From Wolfiporia cocos (lineage: Eukaryota > Basidiomycota > Agaricomycetes > Polyporales > Phaeolaceae): DNA of 64,000 nucleotides. Under the pieces are notes generated by a model. That model searched no databases, was not told where the DNA came from, and saw only the letters and a list, made by a program, of their open reading frames with translations. Positions 24,042 through 35,900 of the stretch are shown here, in pieces. The position numbers were made by a program, and so were the translations under genes. Each line of letters starts with the position of its first letter. Position 1 is the first letter of the stretch. The stretch spans positions 2,294,001 through 2,358,000 of the forward strand of contig JACCLO010000012.1 of assembly GCA_029448655.1 (NCBI GenBank), written 5' to 3'.

Positions 24042-24415
24042 TGTCACAAGCCAATTTCTTTCGCCTAGCTAGTGACTAGAGCCTGAACCCTTATCTTATC
24101 TAAGCGCGCACCTAAGCAGTCACGTGCAAAGACCCCGAACACCCTATCACATGTTGTCAGCCCCCCGGACACTCTGTGCCGTGTACCTACACCCATTATA
24201 GGGTTTATCATAATATCGGACTCTCAGCTTACGTAATAACTGTACAGTAGCCAAACAATGTACAAACAGTAGAATAGCATATATACTGGCCGACGAGCAG
24301 GGCAACACCCCAGACTCGTCTTGGCCTTATACGCCTTGAGTAGCCTCAGACTAGGATTGCGCTGAAACGCGAGTAACAATCCCCTGAGTAGTTGCTTGAA
24401 GTGTTGCTTGTGTCA
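24042..24415 (+). repeat. Element 1 5' LTR
   Basis: Ends TGTCACAAGC...GCTTGTGTCA. A TATATA at 24280-24285 is followed 32 bases later by AGACTCGTCTT (24312-24322), the predicted transcript start and self-primer. Confidence 0.93.
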
Positions 24416-24416
24416 T

Positions 24417-24427
24417 AAGACGAGTCT
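24417..24427 (+). promoter_or_regulatory. Element 1 self-primer binding site
   Basis: AAGACGAGTCT, one base after the LTR, is the exact complement of AGACTCGTCTT inside the LTR, as in the Tf1/sushi class where the transcript's own 5' end primes reverse transcription. It does not look like a site for a tRNA 3' end. Confidence 0.8.
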
Positions 24428-25184
24428 CCTCCCCGCTTAGTGGTTTTACCCTAAGCAACCCCGGCGCACTAGGGGCAAAGTGCACCTTTCCTCTGCTCTT
24501 GTTGAACTTCGGTTCTCCGAGCACGTGATCGGTTTTCATACCCGCCACATCCCAGGGTTAAGGGATTAGAGTTCTGGGGAAATTTTGCGAACAGCGTGTA
24601 GGGGACCTCTCCTACCGTTGCTTCTAAGCTACTGGACCAACACCGTGCAACGCGGTTGTAAAGGTCTTGGGTTACAACCCCACCACAGTAACTGTGCACC
24701 CGACGCGTAATAATCAAAGGCGTTAAGGGGCCCTGTGGCAGTGTACAGAGGCACTGGTCGTCTATTTACGGGCCTTACTGCCCCGACAATACGCGCATTA
24801 CCGCGCCCCCGTTACTATACAACCCAGCGTGTAACCTGCGGCTGAAGAGGCAGGAAATCGCCTAATACCGTACCGGCACTTGCCGCCCTACAGTAGACCT
24901 TTTACACGCCCCATCACATAGGCGGATAGTTCCCGTGCCCCCGGTATCCCGAATTAGCTTCGGGGCTGGACGAGGTTTCGGAGGCTGCGTTTTCTCGCCG
25001 GCTTTGGGAAGAAAACCCCTTAGCGTTTCTTGGCACATCTCCAAAAAGAGGTGGACGCAGTTTGTAGTGGAAAGAGACCTTTTAGTTACCACCCCGATAG
25101 CTCTTCGGAGGCGCCACAGTGGGCAGGTAGCGGTCTCATTTGCGACTACACTTTATTACATACACACGTTCTTTATACGGTACG
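24428..25184 (+). other. Element 1 leader, non-coding
   Basis: About 760 bases of untranslated leader. Its right half shares blocks with the leader of the delta element at 57442-58019, such as TTTTACACGCCCCATCACAT, so the two families are related. Confidence 0.7.
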
Positions 25185-26241
25185 ATGGCCGCCCAACACG
25201 ACATCGAATACATCCGCGGACCGCGGCCCGAACCAAACCCCTTCGACGCTCCAACCCCGGCAAGCGACCCGTTCCACCCAGGGCAGTGGGTGAATTACCA
25301 AGTACACGGATTGCCAGAGGAGTTCACCCTCCTCTCGGTGGCGGACAGCATACACGCTCCACGCCAACAGGTTGAGGTCGCCCCGGTCCACACCGAGACA
25401 ATAGGTGAACACCGGCCCGCCCACTCACTCGTTCTCGGTGGGTCGGTGGAAGACCAAGGCCCCAGCATTGAACGCCTCGAACAAGCGTTCCAACTGGCTA
25501 GAGAGCAATCCAACACCGTCCGGAGAGCGAGTCCATTCGCACATATCGACTCTCCACTGGCTTTCCAATGGGCATTCCCCCCAAACCCGACAACGGCAGA
25601 CTTCGGTATACGGTGCCAGCAGGTAGCCCAGGCTATGGTAATCGCAGGAACTTGGTCACGGGACATGGCGGCGAGATTCCTACGGGAGGCACAACAATTG
25701 CAGGCTGACACTCTCCAAGCTGGAGATGCGGCATCGCTACACAGCCAAGCACCACCCCCCGTCAGGACACCAATCTCGGCAGCAGAAAGTCGGTTCCGAC
25801 CAGTAGAAAACTGGGTTCGATCGGTGCACATGCACTCTCCCCAGCGGACGCCGCTCGGATCCCGACCACTCCCAACGCCCCCAACACGTGGTAACTCCCG
25901 GAAGACAAACCCCTTCCTGCCTGGCTACACCCCTCCGGCACTAACGGCCCCGAATCCTACTCGTCCCGACAACTTCGCTCAGGCAGCCCATCCACCACCC
26001 ACGCACGACATATTCGGTAACCCCTTGCCAACACAGAACGCGCCCGTGAACACCTGGAGAGCCGCGCCTCCCCAGGGAACCCGTGCGTCTATGTGGAGGC
26101 CCATGAAACCGGCATCGTCACAATGGGATACGTACTCCCTGCTGCCCGAACCAAGGCCCGACCCCCGGTACAAGTCCAAAGTCAGGGAACCAGAAGCCTT
26201 CACCGGCACTGGGTTCACGGACTGGTACATGAGGCTCCAAC
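25185..26241 (+). pseudogene. Element 1 gag, N-terminal part (interrupted)
   Basis: The Met at 25185 (MAAQHDIEYIRG) is preferred over the upstream in-frame Met at 25140 because it begins the charged, Pro-rich Gag sequence. The frame runs 352 codons to the solo LTR, where residues FTDWYMRLQL are cut. It continues in the same frame after 26949, so the interruption is a clean insertion. The N-terminal half is Pro/Gln-rich and the capsid-like part begins near the break. Gag forms the particle shell. Confidence 0.8.
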
Positions 26242-26949
26242 TGTTACGGTTATTTTGATTTTTCGAATATCGACAGAACTCACCACCGGGCGAATACGAT
26301 ACAGGGACTTGTTGCGCAACCAGCCCCCCTGGCTACTCGTGATCTCACTGGGCGCATCCCCAGTTGTACTAGTCTATAGGGCTCGTTTCATCTTTGGCAG
26401 ATCCAACCCTGCCACCGTTTTATGTTCATCGTTTATTAGCTGATAGATGGCGTTCAACCGCCATCATTCCTATCTATCGTCTCAGATATATCACTCCATA
26501 CTTATCAAACATTTGGGACTATAGCGTAGATAGTATCTGTGGCATCTGGGACAGACTTGACCCCTGAAACCTAGCGTAGTATAAAAACTCATGTACTTAC
26601 CGTCGAGGCTCTTCAGCTCGACCTTGTTGTATAAACAAGAAGTCTTATACTCGTTCTCAAACGTAGGAAACTACGCTCAGTATTTCTCACTCGAGCAACC
26701 GAACGACTAAGTCCTCGAAGTGCACACTGACTTCTCGGACTTAGGCGAGTCTTATATTCTATTCGACTCGCACTTGAACAGATTATATCCTCTAACGCGT
26801 ATTGGATATTAACCGATCTCCTAAGGACTTCACTTAGGACCCGAAGGCATCTAACGAGTATTTGCCTTGCATACGGCAACGTGCCTACGTGCAGAAGAAC
26901 GATCTATATTCGCGACTCGAATATACGAACGGGTATTCGACCCGTAACA
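26242..26949 (+). mobile_element. Solo LTR, family gamma, inside element 1 gag
   Basis: 708 bp from TGTTACGG to CCCGTAACA with perfect flanking duplication CCAAC (26237-26241, 26950-26954). It contains the self-primer AGCTCGACCTT of the gamma family. It is closely similar to the solo LTR at 40441-41150 and the 5' LTR at 58025-58730. Confidence 0.95.
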
Positions 26950-29900
26950 CCAACTGTACATCGACGACAACGCCCCCATCCTCTTCACCGATTCAAAGAA
27001 GGTGGGCGCGGCGATTTTGTTGATCCGCAGGCCCAAGGTCGATTCGTGGATAACGGCATTCACCAGGGAACACTACCTGGGAGGACAATGGAGGGTCAGC
27101 TGGCAACGGTTCGTCTGGGAACTGCACCAAAAGTTCGACGACCCGGACCTGGAGAAAAAGGCAGCGGTAGCGGCCGAACGGCTTACCATGACGCTCGGTA
27201 AAGGCGAGGAATACTTCCAGGAGTTAGAACGTCTCCTGGGAGAAGCCAAGTACGACAGGGAAAACCAAGTGGTCCACAGCTGGGTCACTAGGGCGATCCC
27301 CAAGGACATCTATTCCTCGGTTCACCAGGCATTTGTCGCCGCCACCGTCAACGACAAATCGCAGCGTGGGTACAACATCCAGATCCCGGAGGATTACGAA
27401 TCCTGGAAACAGGCCATCCTCCGGACCGACAACGCGATTCGTCGACTCCGGGACGAAGAAAAGCTGCGGAGCACCAAGGGTACCACGGACAAGGGCAAGG
27501 AGCGTACTAAGCCCGAGCGCGCTCCCCGAGCGGAGCCAACAGTCGAAGAAAGGGCGAACCTGCTCAAGAGGAAGTGCCACTCCTGCAGCAAGACACAGGC
27601 TGAGGCACCTGGCAAAGGATGCACCAAGACATCCTGGCACCAGCTGAACTGGCGGTCCAAAACCAACACCACCCCCGCCGCCAGTGGATCCGGAACGCAG
27701 CGAACTCGGCAGGCTATTACAGGGAATGAAGCTCCCACGGTTCTCAGCGAGATCCCCCAGGAGGACTTTGTCCGAATGGTGGCCGCCTGGGCCAAGGAGA
27801 ACCCTGATGCCGCGAAGGAAGCCGGGTTCGCACCCACTCAGGTAAGTCCCTCCCCCTCGAATCGCTTTTCAGTATTGGAAGTAGAAGAACCAGTAAATTC
27901 CAAAAAAAGTGACTCGGCTGCCACGGAGAAAGACGAACCGGTGGATGGACTATATGGGCTAGAGACCGGGGCCCCGATATTAGAACTAGTATCTGTACCT
28001 CTCGCATCTGTAGAAACGGACATAGATGACGACGGAGCTTCAACATGCTCCGACGATTCGTATGTAACAGCCTTGGAGGCGCCTCCCACTGGAGCGTGGC
28101 GGGAGGCAAATACCGTGCTTAATTCCTCCAATGCCAATGTAACATATGTTCCGATGGATGTGGATCCGGTAGTGACACCTGATGTGGAAATGGCAGACGC
28201 ATCAGGTGCCACTAAGAAATCAGAAAAGAAAATGCGGCGTAGACGCGTCAAGAAGAAGACCGTCACGCTCGACATCTATTTAGACCACCCACGGGCAATC
28301 CCACCTGAACGCAAAAGTGAAGGTGCCGCTGGGTACGACCTCTACTCCGCGGAGGAGGTCGTCGTTCCTAATGGGAAACGTATCACCGTAGATACCGGCA
28401 TCAAAATCAGGATGCCAACCGGTGTATATGGACGTATCGCTCCACGATCAGGACTCGCTCTCAAAGGAGTCAACCTGGAGGGCGGTGTAGTCGACGAAGA
28501 CTACACTGGCCGAGTAAAAGTCATACTGAATAATCAAACCGGGACAGATTATCAGGTCGAGTACGGGGACAGAATCGCCCAGTTCATACTCGAATGCAAC
28601 ATGACACCCAACACCAAGATCGTCAAGTCGATCCGCGAAACCACGCAAGGAACACAGGGTTTCGGCTCAACTGGTGAGAAACTCAGGGGAAGTGTAGTGG
28701 TCATCCAGACGGGAAAACGGGGAAAGCAGATTGAAGTACCAATCACTCTCCACCGCCCCGACGGACGTGCCCTCTTCACAAAGGCTCTCATCAATTCCGG
28801 TTCTACTGGATCGGTGATCAGTAAGTCCTACGTGGAGGAACACCGACTCGAGCAGATCCCATTGAACCGCCCTATCAAGCTGTTCAACGCAGACGGATCA
28901 ACCAACAGCATGGGGCTCATGACGCACTATGTCGAGCTCCAAATGCAGATCGACACGCACTTGGAAACCTGCAAGTTCCACGTTACGGAACTCAGCTCTG
29001 CGGACATCTTTCTCGGCTTCGACTGGCTCGAAGACCACAACCCTTCCATCGACTGGAAGAAGCGACGGATCACATTCTCTTGTGACTGCGAACACGAGCA
29101 GATCGAGGACGGTGATCACATTTACTACATTTTTGCTGACGCATGGATCAGAAACAGGGACGAGTGTAGAGCAGACATCGCTGAACGCGTCCGCGCCACG
29201 AAGGCAACAGAAATCGCCATCGCGACTGGCAAAACCACGGAAGCCAAGACGTTCGAGGAGGTCGTACCCGAGTACTTGCACAAATTCAAAGACGTGTTTG
29301 AGGAAAAGGAATTCGACACACTCCCAGAACGGCGACCGTGGGACCACGCCATCGAACTCCTCCCCGATTTGGAACCATACGCGGGCAAGATCTACGCCCT
29401 TTCACCTAGAGAGCAAGAAGCGCTGGACGACTTCCTAGAAGAACAGTTGCGCACGGGCCGCATTCGCCCATCGAAGTCACCATGGGGGGCACCCTTCTTC
29501 TTTGTCAAAAAGAAGGATGGGAAACTACGCCCTATCCAAGACTATCGAAAGTTGAACCAAATGACCAAGAAGAACAAGTACCCGCTCCCGCTAATCACGG
29601 AGCTACTCAACAAGCTGAAACGTGCTAAGTACTTTTCCAAATTGGACATTCGTTGGGGATACACCAACGTCCGAATCAAGGAAGGCGACGAGGAAAAAGC
29701 CGCCTTCATCACTAATAGAGGGCTCTACGAGCCATTAGTGATGTTCTTCGGAATGTGCAACGCACCAGGCACATTCCAGACCTTGATGAACGACATATTT
29801 AGAGACCTAGTCCTTACTGGGAAGGTCATTGTATATTTAGACGATATCCTTATTTTCACGGAGAACCAGAAAGAACATAGAGAGATCCTGCGCAAGGTTC

Positions 29901-30706
29901 TTCTGGTTCTCCGTCAAAATAAGCTGACCTGTAAACCAGAAAAGTGCGAATTCGAGAAATCCGAAGTAGAGTACTTAGGGCACATAATCTCTCACGGGGA
30001 AATCCGTATGGACCCCGCGAAGGTTGCTGCAGTAGCCGAATGGCCAGCACCTCAGAACAAGAAGGAAGTGCAGTCCTTTATCGGATTTGCAAACTTCTAC
30101 CGGAGATTCATCCCGAAGTTCTCAACGGTAGCGCGCCCTCTTATCAATTTAACCAAAGATGGGGAATGGCAATGGGGCGCGACAGAACAGGAATGCTTCG
30201 ACAAGTTAAAAAATATCTTCGTCACAGCACCTGTACTAGGGATACCAAACGATGACGATCCGTTCCGCATCGAAGCAGACTCTTCAGACTTTGCAACTGG
30301 AGCCTGCCTCATGCAGAACCAGGACGGCATCTGGAAACCCATAGCGTACCATTCAAAGATGCTACTACCAGCAGAACGAAACTACGAGATTTACGATCGC
30401 GAGTTACTGGCCATAATGCGCGCCCTGGACGAATGGCGGCATTTTGTAATGGGTGCAAAACACCCTGTAGAAGTATTAACGGACCATAAGAATCTAGAAT
30501 ACTTTAAGACTCCGCAGAAAATTAATCCGCGACAAGCCCGGTGGATGACGGAACTCGCCGAGTATGACCTACAACTCGTGCACATCCCCGGAAAGACCAA
30601 TGGAAGGGCGGACGGACTATCCCGAAGAGGTGATCACGACGACAACAAGAATCATGACACAGAATGTGTCATACGTACATGTTTATGCCCTAACCCCTTC
30701 TACTAA
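26950..30706 (+). pseudogene. Element 1 gag C-part, dUTPase, protease, RT, RNase H
   Basis: A single frame (open from 26950) without a gag/pol stop. The rest of capsid ends in a degenerate zinc knuckle (KCHSCSKT, near 27570). A dUTPase follows (about 28270-28690: AAGYDLYSAEEV, RSGLALKG, GGVVDEDYTG, GFGSTG), then the protease (ALINSGSTGS near 28780, with Asn where the catalytic Asp of D-S/T-G belongs). RT has YLDDILIF (about 29830) and RNase H has EADSSDFATG (about 30270), ending at GRADGLSR. The dUTPase stands before protease, unlike elements 2 and 3. The protease change alone should make this copy unable to mature its proteins. Confidence 0.85.
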
Positions 30707-31124
30707 CGTTGAAGGTGTTGACGACGAGGTAACGTCGCATGGGCTGACTAGGTAGACTCCAAGATAGAGAGTCTAAGGCATAGTGATGGCGTAGTCACCA
30801 GAGGCAGTCCCAGTCTAGCACGCAGTATGATGATGAGGGTACACATCCATTGTCGAGATTGATCAGTCTGAGGTTGTAAGACCTCAGACGTCTACTTTAT
30901 ATACATGGAGACCGGCCGCTACCTAATGAAGGGCCTGCCCTAATGGCATGGTCTGTGCGCGCCCCTAAAGGTCACGCCTATGTATTATGTAAGTAGGGGA
31001 TCACGTGACTGTATGTCCTGACGGACAGGTTGTGTTATACCGCTACACTACGTTGCACTGGTCATGTGACTACTGGAACCTGAAGTCCTGGGTTCGAGCC
31101 AGGGAGGGGCTAATACATTAAAAC
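30707..31124 (+). other. Element 1 spacer between RNase H and integrase
   Basis: About 420 bases without coding sense in an otherwise dense polyprotein. It has a TTTATATAC box (about 30895), a hairpin TCTGAGG...CCTCAGA and a near-consensus Pol III B box GGTTCGAGCC (31091-31100). ACATG flanks it at 30677-30681 and 31123-31127, so it may be a further small insertion. Removing it with one ACATG copy does not restore frame. Confidence 0.45.
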
Positions 31125-32411
31125 ATGCCACAGAAATCTGTGACAAATCACCTCGAGGGACAGATCGTCCTGAAGGACCACCTCTTCGCCAAAGACAGCG
31201 CAGAAAGGCTACGATCCTCTTTCTATACCCTACCTCACGGGATCACCCACGAGGAGGTAAGAGAAAGGGTCAAAGCAGAAGCCGCTCTCTACAACAAGGA
31301 GGTAGTAGAAGGAACAGTGGAAACGGCCGAGGACGGCCTACGCTACAGGAGGGGGAAATTGATCATTCCGAGAGACGAGGAATTAATTGGAAAAATCATT
31401 TCTTCATTCCACGACACGATCTCGGCAGGACACCCCGGCACAGAAAACACATACACCGCCGTTCACCGCTCATACTGGTGGCCAAAGATGCGAAACGACA
31501 TCTGCCAGTACGTCAAGGCATGTATCAAGTGACAAAGAGCCAAGCCAGACCGCTCAAAGAGAGCCGCACCACTGAACCCGAATCCAACACCCGCACACAA
31601 TTGGGAGAACATTTCCGTCGACATGGATCACGGGACTCCCAGTATCCAAGGGTCGGGACGCTATTATTGTAGTTGTAGATATGAAATCAAAGGACTATAT
31701 TGCGGTCCCAACCACAACCAGGCTTACCGCCGAAGGTTGGGCCAACATATTTGTAGATAAAGTATACGCACAGCACGGACTACCAAAGAAAGTATTTAGT
31801 GACAGAGGACCACAATTTGTATCGGACTTCATAAAAGATGTGTACCGTAGACTAGGCATCGAGGGAAACCCCAGTACCGCGTTCCACCCACAGACAGATG
31901 GGCAGACGGAACGTATGAACCAGGAACTGGAGGTGTACCTACAATTATTTATCAACGACACCCATACCAACTGGCCGGACCTACTCCCGCTAGCAGCATT
32001 TGCGTACAAGTGTCATGTACATAGCAGCACGGGCTACAGCCCCTTTTACCTTACTCACGGCTACCACCCATTTACGGGCGTGGAAGCACCAGAGCTGGAA
32101 GAGGGGGTGGGAACAGCCAAGGACTGGGTCGAACACATGCACGAGGTCAGCCAAACCGCTTCAAAGAATCTCGAGAAAGCCAAACTTCGTATGAAAGAAT
32201 ACTACGACCGAAAACGAACCGACCCTCACACGTACAACGAGGGAGACATGGTTTGGGTCGATGGGCGAAACATTAACATGGGAAACCCTACGAAGAAGCT
32301 CGATTCGAAACGGTATGACCCGTACAAGGTCACGAAGAAAGTCGGACATGGAGCATACGAACTGGACCTACCCGCAGACATGCGAGGCATATACCCTGTA
32401 TTCAATGAGGT
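31125..32411 (+). pseudogene. Element 1 integrase (stop plus frameshift, then interrupted)
   Basis: The zinc-binding HHCC domain reads SFHDTISAGHPGTENT, SYWWPKMRND, then C-I-K-stop: a TGA at 31530-31532 takes the place of the last zinc Cys codon. About 90 bases on (near 31622) the frame shifts by one, after which the catalytic core is good: DMKSKDYIA, FSDRGPQF, HPQTDGQTERMNQELE. The GPY/F-type module reaches IYPVFNEV where element 2 is inserted. Integrase joins the cDNA to the host chromosome; this copy cannot do so. Confidence 0.82.
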
Positions 32412-32944
32412 TGTTACGGATCGAATATCCGTTCAGCTGAGATGTTAAGTCGAGTTACTCAGCGTATCGAGTAATGCGCTACTCGTCGGACTCAGCAGAG
32501 TCAAGCGTCGATATACTGGCTGCAGACTTAATTGCTTAAGTCTTTGAGAACGAGTATAGGATCCTTGTAATTCAACAAGGTCGAGCTGAGGAACTCGGCC
32601 AGTATTTACAACAGGGTCTTTATACTACGATTCTGTAATCGGGGTCATAGTGTCCTTGGTACTGCTACCACTAAGTCCATAAGGTTAGTACGCTACGATA
32701 GCTAAGCCGAAACGCTGCGGTTGAGCGCAACAATGGCTGAAACGTAGAAGCTCTGTAGATATACAAGAGATATCACCTAGAACCTGATACGCTATGAGAC
32801 TAGGGGCGTAGGGTTGTTGTACATGAAACGAGGGTCGGTGGTTGAGCAGGGACCCTAAGAATAATCGGTCGATACAGCGGTTGAACGCTAAGTCCTCCTC
32901 TCCAGTGAGGCGTCAAAATACACGGAATCATACGGACCGTAACA
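32412..32944 (-). repeat. Element 2 3' LTR
   Basis: TGTTACGG...CCGTAACA on the plus strand. The adjacent minus-strand polypurine tract AGGAGGGGGG (32948-32957) marks second-strand priming. Confidence 0.93.
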
Positions 32945-32989
32945 TCACCCCCCTCCTAAGCCGTCATCGCCCTCGATGAAATCCAAGCA

Positions 32990-35900
32990 TCACGGCCACT
33001 CAAAGGGCCTCGGGGTCGGGGTCGTTATACCCTGCATCTCCATCGGGGAGAGGAGGCGTGGCGGGAGGGACCCAGAGCTGGTAGGGCGCGCATTCCCCTT
33101 GTCGATGTCCGGGCTGGGATACCCGACACGTGGGGCATCGGTAGTCGGGGCAGTCGAGGATCCAGTGATAGGGGCTGCCGCAGCTTCGACAGGGCTCCGC
33201 CTGAGATGGCCTGGGCGGGGATCGAGCGGAGGGGACGTCGCGGAGATAGTCGCCGGATTCGTACCGCTGGTGGTGGTGGTGGACCCAGATGCGCTCCCGG
33301 AGCCATCTAGGTAGACTGAGAAGGGGGTCGTTCCAGGCGTCGCGGCCCCGCTCGAACTCCTCTCGGCTGATGACCTCAACTGACGGAGATCGTCGACCAG
33401 CTTCGTCGTCAGCTGGGGCAGTGAGCGGCGGGGTGGCAATCCTAGCGCTGCTCGGCCCCTCTCGAACTGGGCGTCGTTCGCTGCTTCGTGGATGAGGAGC
33501 AGGGCCCTCCGGTTCTCCAGGTCGAGCTCCTGCGGCGGAGGTCTCAGGGGGAGCGTGGTCAGGTACCAGAGAGCGGTATTCCATAAAATCGTACGGTTCT
33601 GCAATTCGAGCCAATTCATCGTCGTCGAGTAGCCAGGAGGGCATTGGAGGGACGGGGCTTCGCTGACGGGGCGGACGACGCGGGCCTTCTTCTCCTTGGC
33701 TGAACTCTCTCCGGATCCGCGATGGCGTCGACGCCCCAAGGTGGTCGATCCACTGATCGATGTTCCGCCCAAGCTGCTGTCTCTGCCAGCGGACTGTTCG
33801 TTCGAGTTGGACAAGCCGCTCGGTGACGTCCTGATAGTTGTCGTAGATGGCGGTGAGCTCCTGTACGAGCTCAAATTGATCGGTCCAGGGGGTCGGATGA
33901 CCTCCGGGGGGAACGTCGGACCTGTGCCAGGTGAGTGCATGGCGGATGCGGAGGTGGGCCTCCTCGGAACACCCGTAACACCTGCCTGTCTGGTATCCCA
34001 TGCGGACGGCGAGGGACCGACGCAGCGTCGGCGCCCTGGGACGGTCGGGTTGGCTAGGCGGAGGCGTCGACATGTTACTTCTTCGACCTGGCGGGTCCTG
34101 CTCCCCCTCCGCCGACTTTTGTAGTCCTCCAGGAGGTCGGGGGAATTCTTCAAGTTCGTTGCGTCTTCCCACGAGTCGTCAGCGGTCGGGTAGCCCTTCC
34201 AGTGGACCAAATACTGTCTTTTCCCTCGATGTTGCCTTTGGTTCAGGATAGAATCGACCTCGTACTCTTTGTGCCCTTCGACCAGGTCCGGGGGTGGTTT
34301 TGTGTAATTGGGCCCGTGCACCCTTGTCTCATTGAACGGTTTCAGTAGCGAGGCATGGAAGACCGGGTGTATCTTCCACCGCGGGGGCAGAGCCAGCCTG
34401 TACGTGACGGCCCCGAGCTTCTCGGCGATGGTGAATGGCCCCTCCCTTTTTGGAGCGAGCTTCCGTGATTCGTACGGGAGGTGGAGGTTCTTGGCATCAA
34501 GCCACACCTTGTCTCCCTTGCTAAGTTTAGGCAAGTCGCGCAGGGTCCGTCCGGCCATTCGTTTTTGGGCTAGTTCGTGCGCGGCGATAGCCTTCTCCCT
34601 TGCCTCTCTGATGCTTTTCAGCCTTTCTCCCGCGGCTGGCACTGATGTCGGGTTGTCTTCTTCGGGCAATCCCCGGGGAATATACCCCATGATGACTTCG
34701 GTGGGGGCCAAACCCCTTTCGGTCCTGCGCGTGTTGTGGGCAAACTCTACATCTGGGAGCCTGGCGGCCCAGAGGTACGGGTCGCCCATGCAGTAGATAC
34801 GCAGGTAGACTTCTATTTGTTGGTTCATTCGCTCAGTCTGTCCGTCGGTTTGTGGGTGGTACGCCGTACTCAGGGCGGAGTCGATCCCTAGAAGCTTGCA
34901 GAGAGCTTGGAAAAACTTCGAGGCGAACTGGGGGCCTCGGTCTGAGATGATTTTCCTGGGGAGCCCGTACTTCGAGTAGATTTTCCGGTGGAATACGTCG
35001 GCGGCTCCTTCGCTGGTGATGGTCTTGTCGCATGGGGTCAGGGATATCGCCTTTGACAGCCCATGATCGACAATGACCATAATCGAATCATATTTCCCTA
35101 CTCGGGGGAGGTCGGTGATGAAGTCCACTGAGCATTGTGAGAAGGGGAGTGCGTCTTTTCGGGTCGGAATCGGTTGCAGCGGCGCCTTTGTCGGATGTCG
35201 GTCGGGTTTCATCTGCTGACAGATGGCGCAGCCTTTGACATATTCGGCCACGGTTTTTCGCAGGTCGGGCCACCAGAAGTGCTCTTGCACCTTCAGGGTC
35301 GTCCCCCAAATTCCGGGGTGACCTGCCGCTATTGGGTCGTGATATCTTGAGATAACGTCCTTTCTCAGGCCCGGGTCCCTTGGCACGTACATCCGCCCCT
35401 TATACAAGAGGACCCCTTCGGTGTACTGCCAGTCTTCCATTACTGTCCTTAAAGGAGGCTGTTCCCCTTGTTCAAGGGCGCGGAGCCCCTGTTCCGCGAT
35501 CGGATCGAAGGGCTTCGCGATCTTGATCCGATCGATGATCGGGACTTCGATTGCGTGAATGAATAGGGTATCGGGCAGCATCTGAATGTCTTCGTTGTCG
35601 TGGTCGGAGCTGTCCAAATTCATGAGGCGCGAGAGGGTGTCTGCCATTACCAACTTCTTTCCTGGGACGTGCTGTAGCCGTATGTCGAATTGAGATAGTA
35701 ACAGGTGCCATCTCGCTTGCCTCCGATTCAATCTCTGGGCGCTTCGCCAATACGTAAGGTTCTGGTGATCGCTCCTGATCAGGATCTGATGTGGACCCCC
35801 TTCTAGAAGGTGGCGCCATTCTTCCAGCGCGCGAACCACTCCTAGGAGTTCTCGATCGTAGATTTCGTAGTTTCGTTCAGCCGGGGTGAGGGACTGCGAT

